DNA from: a virus
Virus record (IMG/VR): IMGVR_UViG_3300032241_000056
Coordinates: 1 to 34,175 of that record
Direction: 5' to 3' (one strand)
DNA length: 34,175 nucleotides
Shown here: positions 30,748 to 34,175 of the stretch, piece after piece
Layout of the letters: every line of letters begins with the position of its first letter
Numbering within the stretch: the first letter of the stretch is position 1
The notes under the pieces: model-generated
What the model saw: the letters and a program-made list of their open reading frames with translations, nothing else
Databases searched by the model: none
Told to the model about the DNA's origin: nothing
Program-made: the position numbers and the translations under genes

Positions 30748-31108
30748 CTGCCCATCTATACCATTCTCTGTAAAAGTCTTTAAATGATTCAAACCCTGTG
30801 CCGTTTAATCCACATTGCCCATTAGGGTAAACCATAAAATATTTATCAATGACCGTTTCGTTATCTGTATTGCCGTAAATAATCATTACTATGAATTTCG
30901 GCAGTTTTGCCATTGCTTGCAATAAACGCTTTTGGCCTTCGCTTACTTTTTCGCCTGGGCGCTTCCATTCTAATATCAAAAAATGCCCGTTACGCTCACA
31001 GATTCCATCTACATTGCTTGGTACAAAATTAGGATTGTCCGGTAATACACCTTTAAACCCAGCGTAGTCTGTATGCGTAGCAAACATATTTCGCATTAAT
31101 TTAGCCAA
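30731..31108 (-). CDS. PD-(D/E)XK-like nuclease candidate, 125 aa
   Basis: 125 residues. SNVDGICERNGHFLILEWKRPGEKVSEGQKRLL gives Asp34, Glu47-Trp-Lys49 and Gln59, the spacing of a PD-(D/E)XK nuclease core. Many uncharacterised phage proteins share this layout. TTG at 31108 has GAGG at good spacing; ATG at 31096 would overlap the previous stop as TAATG, and both are plausible. It is adjacent to the Ref-type gene. Substrate unknown. Confidence 0.72.
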   Translation of the reverse strand: MAKLMRNMFATHTDYAGFKGVLPDNPNFVPSNVDGICERNGHFLILEWKRPGEKVSEGQKRLLQAMAKLPKFIVMIIYGNTDNETVIDKYFMVYPNGQCGLNGTGFESFKDFYREWYRWADGDKK

Positions 31109-31272
31109 GATTTCCTCACTTGTTCAAATGTAGCAAATTCAAGTCTAATTGTTTCGTCTGCTAATTCATGTGCTAATTTTGTAGCTTTTTCAAAATGACC
31201 TTTAAGCGTTGCATTGTGGTATTGTTTTAAAAGTTTTTGCATACGCAAATAATTTACTGAATAATCGTTCAT
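31096..31272 (-). CDS. Hypothetical helical protein, 58 aa
   Basis: A 58-residue reading frame, MNDYSVNYLRMQKLLKQYHNATLKGHFEKATKLAHELADETIRLEFATFEQVRKSWLN, almost entirely helical. Its start overlaps the previous stop as ATGA (31269-31272) and its end overlaps the next start, so it fills the only gap in this operon. It resembles small phage proteins with paired helices around a KGxFxxAxxLAxELxD segment. Function unknown. Confidence 0.66.
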   Translation of the reverse strand: MNDYSVNYLRMQKLLKQYHNATLKGHFEKATKLAHELADETIRLEFATFEQVRKSWLN

Positions 31273-31592
31273 CTTGTTAGCCTTTCAATGTTTCTATTGC
31301 TTGCTTCTTGTGTTCTGTACAATTCAAACCGCATACGGGCAGCTTCTAACTCCCAACGCAGTCTTTCTGTTTCTTCTGTCGCCAAACCAATGGCCTCGCA
31401 TAACTCTTGATAAGCTTGAGATTTATACGCATCCATCTCTTTACCCCCAATCGTTGTTGCCTCTGATTTAGACATTTCAATAGCTTTAAGGCTATGTTTA
31501 AACGCCTCGAATTGAGCGAGGTTACCTTTCGCTTTTGCGTACTCTGGCGCTTTTTTAAAGATAAAGTCGATTGCGTCATTAGGGTCTTTCAT
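31269..31592 (-). CDS. Phage protein of NDAIDFIxKxAPxYAKAK type, 107 aa
   Basis: I chose ATG at 31592 (MKDPNDAIDFIFKKAPEYAKAKG), with AGGA 9 bases upstream. The helical protein ends in LRWELEAARMRFELYRTQEASNRNIERL, a pattern I know from early regions of many proteobacterial phages, where it is near nucleases and single-strand DNA proteins. No enzyme motif. It overlaps the methyltransferase gene by 14 bases. Confidence 0.74.
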   Translation of the reverse strand: MKDPNDAIDFIFKKAPEYAKAKGNLAQFEAFKHSLKAIEMSKSEATTIGGKEMDAYKSQAYQELCEAIGLATEETERLRWELEAARMRFELYRTQEASNRNIERLTR

Positions 31593-32646
31593 ATTGGTTA
31601 ATCCTTTCACCTATCCAGCGCATTACTGGTACTGCCATAGAATTGCCTAATGCTTTATATCTTGGGCCATCTGGGCAATTTTCTTTAATGTTTGTATAGC
31701 TATCTGGAAAACCTTGCAGTCTTTCACATTCTGTTGGTGTAATTCTACGAACCGATAATTTATTGACCACACCATGAACATCAATTACATTTAATGTAAA
31801 ACTTTGTTCTTCTTTATATCCAGAACCATTAGCGCTTTTACTTGTTGCGCCGCCACCTTGTATGCAATAAGCTGGTTGAATATAACCCTCAAACCATTCT
31901 GTTGTGCCTCTTTCAATTCTTGTTGTCATAGTTCCTATTAGTGTTGGCATAGGCTCTGGAATATAAAACGCTTCTGCATTTTTAACCATTTGATTATTTA
32001 CTTGTTTTGCAAGTTCACATCCAATCGTTGGGCTGATTGTTGCAATGCCTCTTCCAGCATACTTGGAAGTTTCCGACTTCTTTGTTCTGCTCTTCTTAAT
32101 ATCCCCAGACAAGCTTTCGGACTCAAATAATACTTCTGCGGCAGGTTTCCAATCTCCAAGGTATCCGACAACAAACACTCTTCTGCGTCTTTGTGCGACT
32201 CCGAAGTTTTGAGCATCAAGCACCCTATATGCGAACCCATACCCGAGTTCAGCCAACGCCCCGAGGAAGGCCCCAAAATCCCTTCCGTTGCCACTACTGA
32301 GGACACCTGGCACATTTTCCCATACGCACCACTGGGGTCTAAATTTGTCAAGAATTCCAACATAGGTAAGGGCAAGGTTTCCCCTTGGGTCATCAAGTCC
32401 TTTGCGTAAGCCTGCAACGCTAAATGATTGGCAGGGAGTTCCTCCGACCAAAAGTCCGACTGTGTCATTTATATTCCATTCTTTGTATTTAGTCATATCA
32501 CCAAAATTGGTGACTTGTGGGTAGTGATGTGCAAGCACTTGGCTAGGAAATTTCTCAATTTCACTAAATCCTACAGGCTTCCACCCCATGTGATGCCATG
32601 CTACTGTGGCAGCTTCTATGCCAGAACAAACGCTTAAATAGTTCAT
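31579..32646 (-). CDS. DNA (cytosine-5) methyltransferase
   Basis: 355 residues with the C5 motifs in order: SVCSGIEAA (I, AdoMet site, residues 5-13), GGTPCQSFSVAG (IV, catalytic Cys72), WENVPG (VI), QRRRRVFVVG (VIII), RRITPTECERLQGFP (IX) and ALGNSMAVPVM (X). The variable region between VIII and IX (about 185-300), which sets sequence specificity, is longer than minimal. No restriction enzyme with matching context is seen, so it is probably an orphan methylase for avoiding host restriction or marking phage DNA. ATGA links it to the small membrane protein before it. Confidence 0.94.
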   Translation of the reverse strand: MNYLSVCSGIEAATVAWHHMGWKPVGFSEIEKFPSQVLAHHYPQVTNFGDMTKYKEWNINDTVGLLVGGTPCQSFSVAGLRKGLDDPRGNLALTYVGILDKFRPQWCVWENVPGVLSSGNGRDFGAFLGALAELGYGFAYRVLDAQNFGVAQRRRRVFVVGYLGDWKPAAEVLFESESLSGDIKKSRTKKSETSKYAGRGIATISPTIGCELAKQVNNQMVKNAEAFYIPEPMPTLIGTMTTRIERGTTEWFEGYIQPAYCIQGGGATSKSANGSGYKEEQSFTLNVIDVHGVVNKLSVRRITPTECERLQGFPDSYTNIKENCPDGPRYKALGNSMAVPVMRWIGERINQYERP

Positions 32647-32789
32647 TTAAGATTCATCCATAGACCAATTTGGGCGGCAGCGTAACCAAGCCAGACCAAT
32701 GTGTTAGACATAGAACCTTTTTGCGCTTGCAATAGTCCGACTATTAAATACCCAAGTCCTGTTGCTGCGACAATATACCTTTCATACAT
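32643..32789 (-). CDS. Small two-helix membrane protein, 48 aa
   Basis: A 48-residue reading frame with two hydrophobic segments (VAATGLGYLIVGLLQA and LVWLGYAAAQIGLWMNL) joined by QKGSMSN. Its stop overlaps the methyltransferase start as ATGA, and GGGGGAATTGGGG precedes its start. The xKGxxSNxxxWxGYAxAxIG pattern occurs in tiny membrane proteins of other phages. It overlaps the 3' end of the upstream gene by 46 bases in another frame. Function unknown. Confidence 0.7.
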   Translation of the reverse strand: MYERYIVAATGLGYLIVGLLQAQKGSMSNTLVWLGYAAAQIGLWMNLK

Positions 32790-32956
32790 CCCCAATTCCC
32801 CCTGTTTCCAGCCGCATAAGCCGTATAAAAATCATGCAAAAGTTGCTCGTCAAAATTATGTTTGCTGATGTATTGCCTAAACCAAGATAATCCTTTTTTG
32901 TGTCGTAAATTACACAAAAATCTTACGCCACATTCATGCCTAAAGCTTTCAGACAT
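32744..32956 (-). CDS. Small HEC-motif phage protein, 70 aa
   Basis: 70 residues: SESFRHECGVRFLCNLRHKKGLSWFRQYIS...TAYAAGNRGNWG. The RHECxVRxLxxLR...W...GNRGxWG frame recurs in small phage proteins located between replication and nuclease genes. No metal or catalytic site is clear. The start at 32956 lies inside the preceding gene (34-base overlap) and lacks a ribosome site, so it probably depends on translational coupling; the start is less certain than the frame. Confidence 0.62.
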   Translation of the reverse strand: MSESFRHECGVRFLCNLRHKKGLSWFRQYISKHNFDEQLLHDFYTAYAAGNRGNWGCMKGILSQQQDLGI

Positions 32957-33294
32957 TTTTGTTTAAGGCTATCGTATGTGTCGTAACCTGTTCCAAGAAC
33001 GCCCAGTTCTCTAGCTTTATTTTCAATACCTTCGTTAGAAAACATCCACTTTTTGTCAATTTTTTCTTTCTTTGGTTCGATTACTAATTCATCTTCCCAA
33101 CGCTCTTGGTTTAACCAGGTTGCCGGATGGGGGATAAATTCTAACTCAGTTTCTTTTGTTTTCCAATAAAGGCAATGCTCATCTATTGCCTTGCAAGCAT
33201 CAAGCTGTTGCTGCTCTGTAAGACGCATAAATGCTTTACGAGCTACTGCTTTTGCAACTTTGCGTGGATAAGCTGTCCAAAATTCATCAAACAT
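32923..33294 (-). CDS. Phage replication-type protein (O C-terminal-like)
   Basis: I chose ATG at 33294 (MFDEFWTAYPRKVAKAVARKAFMRL), because the upstream small gene ends just inside it; 33312 is an alternative. The FWxxYPxKVxKxxAxKAxxxL...FIPHPATWLNQERWEDE module is the usual C-terminal part of phage replication initiators of the O/DnaD-like type and also stands alone, as here (123 residues). The winged-helix initiator half is missing. It may recruit host helicase or primase; no helicase gene is visible in this genome. Confidence 0.76.
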   Translation of the reverse strand: MFDEFWTAYPRKVAKAVARKAFMRLTEQQQLDACKAIDEHCLYWKTKETELEFIPHPATWLNQERWEDELVIEPKKEKIDKKWMFSNEGIENKARELGVLGTGYDTYDSLKQKCLKALGMNVA

Positions 33295-33406
33295 TTCTAT
33301 GATACCTATCATTAGGATTGTTTAACATTGAATTTAAAAGTTCGTCAATATTTGAAAACCATTGAATAACTTTTAAGCCATCAATTGTGTAAATTGTAAA
33401 ACTCAT
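33287..33406 (-). CDS. Small coupled protein, 39 aa
   Basis: A 39-residue reading frame, MSFTIYTIDGLKVIQWF to NNPNDRYHRNV. Its start overlaps the upstream stop as ATGA (33403-33406) and its end overlaps the replication-type gene by 8 bases, so it fills the only gap between them. No function recognised. The double overlap is the main evidence that it is real. Confidence 0.55.
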   Translation of the reverse strand: MSFTIYTIDGLKVIQWFSNIDELLNSMLNNPNDRYHRNV

Positions 33407-33831
33407 TGCATTTGACGAATTGTAGGCGCTGTGCGTGGGCTTGATGGAATTGTGTACAAAGGTGTACCAATTACGCTTGTTGTATTTCCTTGTGGTGTTT
33501 GTATTACGACCTGATTAGGATAAATTGTAGCGGTCTGAGTTGTAACGCCTTGAGCGTTTACAAATTGCGCTGTATTGTCCTGAATTTGCACCGAACCAAC
33601 ATTATATCCTTGTGAGTTTGTCATTGGATAAGTTTGTGCGTGTGCTGAACCATAACCAAACATACATCCAAGCAATGCGCCTAACAAACAAGCTCCTAAA
33701 AAGTCCTTAAAATTATTTTTTTTAGATTCTTTAAACAAAGTTACTGTAGGTTTTTTCCAATAGCCTTTTTCAATAGATTCTTTGTTTGTAAAGATTGTTT
33801 TGTTTCCATTTTTGTCGTGCGCTATAAACAT
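33403..33831 (-). CDS. Membrane-anchored or exported protein, 142 aa
   Basis: 142 residues. A charged, cytoplasmic-type N-terminus (residues 1-42, including KKPTVTLFKESKKNNFKD) is followed by FLGACLLGALLGCMFGYGSAHAQ, a hydrophobic segment with an AHA-Q signal-peptidase-like end. A Gln/Thr/Val-rich mature part (VQIQDNTAQFVNAQGVTTQTATIYPNQVVIQTPQG) ends IRQMQ. The unusually long pre-signal region makes a type II anchor likely. It is the first gene of the leftward early operon, so an envelope role early in infection, such as superinfection exclusion, is conceivable. AAAAGGGGAATC is its ribosome site. Confidence 0.72.
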   Translation of the reverse strand: MFIAHDKNGNKTIFTNKESIEKGYWKKPTVTLFKESKKNNFKDFLGACLLGALLGCMFGYGSAHAQTYPMTNSQGYNVGSVQIQDNTAQFVNAQGVTTQTATIYPNQVVIQTPQGNTTSVIGTPLYTIPSSPRTAPTIRQMQ

Positions 33832-33888
33832 TTGATTCCCCTTTTGTTTACTCGTTATTGAGTGATACCAGTTTCTTATTATTTTTTA
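33829..33888 (-). repeat. Shared leader segment, copy 2
   Basis: The minus-strand leader before the gene starting at 33831 carries the same two blocks as 2930-2975: TAAAAAATAATAAGAAACT (33888-33870) and AAGGGGAATCAAATG (33843-33829). Confidence 0.7.
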
Positions 33889-33944
33889 TTGTTGTCACTA
33901 AGTATTTACGAGTAGTTGCTTAAATACAACTATGACTTATTAAA
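33849..33944. promoter_or_regulatory. AT-rich control region with inverted repeats
   Basis: Gene-free, about 28% GC. It contains TACTCGT (33849-33855) matched by inverted ACGAGTA (33908-33914), and TAGTTG-N8-CAACTA (minus strand, ending near 33915). It must hold the promoter for the leftward early operon, but I could not pick a convincing -35/-10 pair. The inverted repeats are operator candidates. Confidence 0.4.
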
Positions 33945-34002
33945 GAGTCCTTAAGTAGTTTAAAGACTTATTTATGATGCATTTAGTACCTATCCCAAAA
34001 GG

Positions 34003-34175
34003 TTTGAGCGCACCTAGCCCTACCTAAGTGCGCCTTCAGAGTATCCCATTAAGGAATCGCTCACCCGACAGTCTTGCGAGGCACAGGCACTATCTTCGCC
34101 ACCTGTATTGCGCTATTTCAGCCTCTTACCCTTCTGGTAACGCTACAACCTTAGACCGCCACGATGTCGTTAGAG
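34003..34175 (-). ncRNA. Candidate structured RNA, 3' part (junction element)
   Basis: Continues the element described at 1-122 across the circular junction. On the minus strand GCGCACUUAG-GUAGGG-CUAGGUGCGC (34033-34008) is a 10-bp stem that extends by one more G-U pair, and AUUCC-UUAAU-GGGAU (34057-34043) is a second stem. Both use G-U pairs that fail on the plus strand. Positions 34069-34175 duplicate 1-107. No long open frame with a start and ribosome site explains the high GC. Confidence 0.42.
34069..34175. repeat. Direct terminal repeat, right copy
   Basis: Exact copy of 1-107 (see there). Removing one copy gives a circular map of about 34,068 bp. Confidence 0.95.

Noticed and set aside
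31998-32468. 156-codon minus-strand frame
   Set aside because: Lies in another frame inside the methyltransferase, whose motifs are complete; no family is recognised.
1-34175. Terminal repeats as attL/attR of a prophage
   Set aside because: The 107-base copies are at the exact ends, no integrase exists, and no host genes flank them.
34070-34175. Short open frame encoding a hydrophobic peptide across the junction (LRGTGTIFATCIALF...)
   Set aside because: It has only a TTG start with no ribosome site and ends after about 27 codons. The RNA-structure explanation fits the composition better.

Overview
The window is the essentially complete genome of a tailed bacteriophage. The first 107 bases are repeated exactly at the right end, as expected from a circular or circularly permuted assembly, giving a unique length of about 34,068 bp. 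The virion genes look podoviral: there is a portal, an HK97-type capsid, proteins resembling T7-like tail tubes, several internal/ejection-type proteins and tail fibres, but no tape measure, tail sheath or major tail-tube protein. A spanin pair (Rz with an embedded Rz1) shows that the host is Gram-negative. The AT-rich composition and the protein types would fit a freshwater betaproteobacterium, but that is inference. I see no integrase, DNA polymerase or RNA polymerase.

Layout. (1) 132-422 (-) is a Cro-like regulator, facing (2) a rightward early operon at 540-2588. This operon carries small unknown genes plus a recombination set: a DUF1071/Sak3-type annealing protein, a small protein with an SSB-like acidic tail and a RecB/Cas4-type PD-(D/E)XK nuclease. 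(3) A tRNA-Asn lies at 2716-2791, followed by hairpins and a second rightward operon of small genes (2973-4641). (4) From 29069 down to 4628 runs one long leftward block. In transcription order it holds a VRR-NUC nuclease, small charged proteins, small and large terminase, portal, tail fibres with an S74 chaperone, a Ser/Thr-rich repeat protein coupled to a family-9-type glycosyltransferase, scaffold, capsid, a terminator, tail-tube-like proteins, a GNAT enzyme, internal virion proteins and a lysis cassette. (5) 29104-30407 is a short rightward island with an HTH-metallophosphoesterase and a SprT-like metalloprotease. (6) 33831 down to 30469 is a leftward early operon: exported protein, replication-type protein, small membrane protein, C5 DNA methyltransferase, a PD-(D/E)XK-like protein and a Ref-type nuclease.

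Genes are packed tightly, with many ATGA, TAATG and TTGA overlaps. Several short genes under 60 codons are supported by these overlaps: 4498-4641, 5165-5338, 6004-6183, 28223-28372, 31096-31272, 32643-32789 and 33287-33406. The only long gene-free stretches are 2589-2972 (hairpin, tRNA, hairpins, leader) and 33832-34068 joined to 1-131.

The most unusual signals are three. First, a GC-rich island (about 53% against about 28% in its flank) at the circular junction contains stem-loops whose G-U pairs make sense only on the minus strand, suggesting an unnamed structured RNA. Second, the Ser/Thr-rich 21-residue repeat protein is translationally coupled to a glycosyltransferase inside the virion gene block. 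Third, two oppositely oriented operons (2973 and 33831) share leader sequence. Functional names rest on motif recognition by eye; no database search was run.
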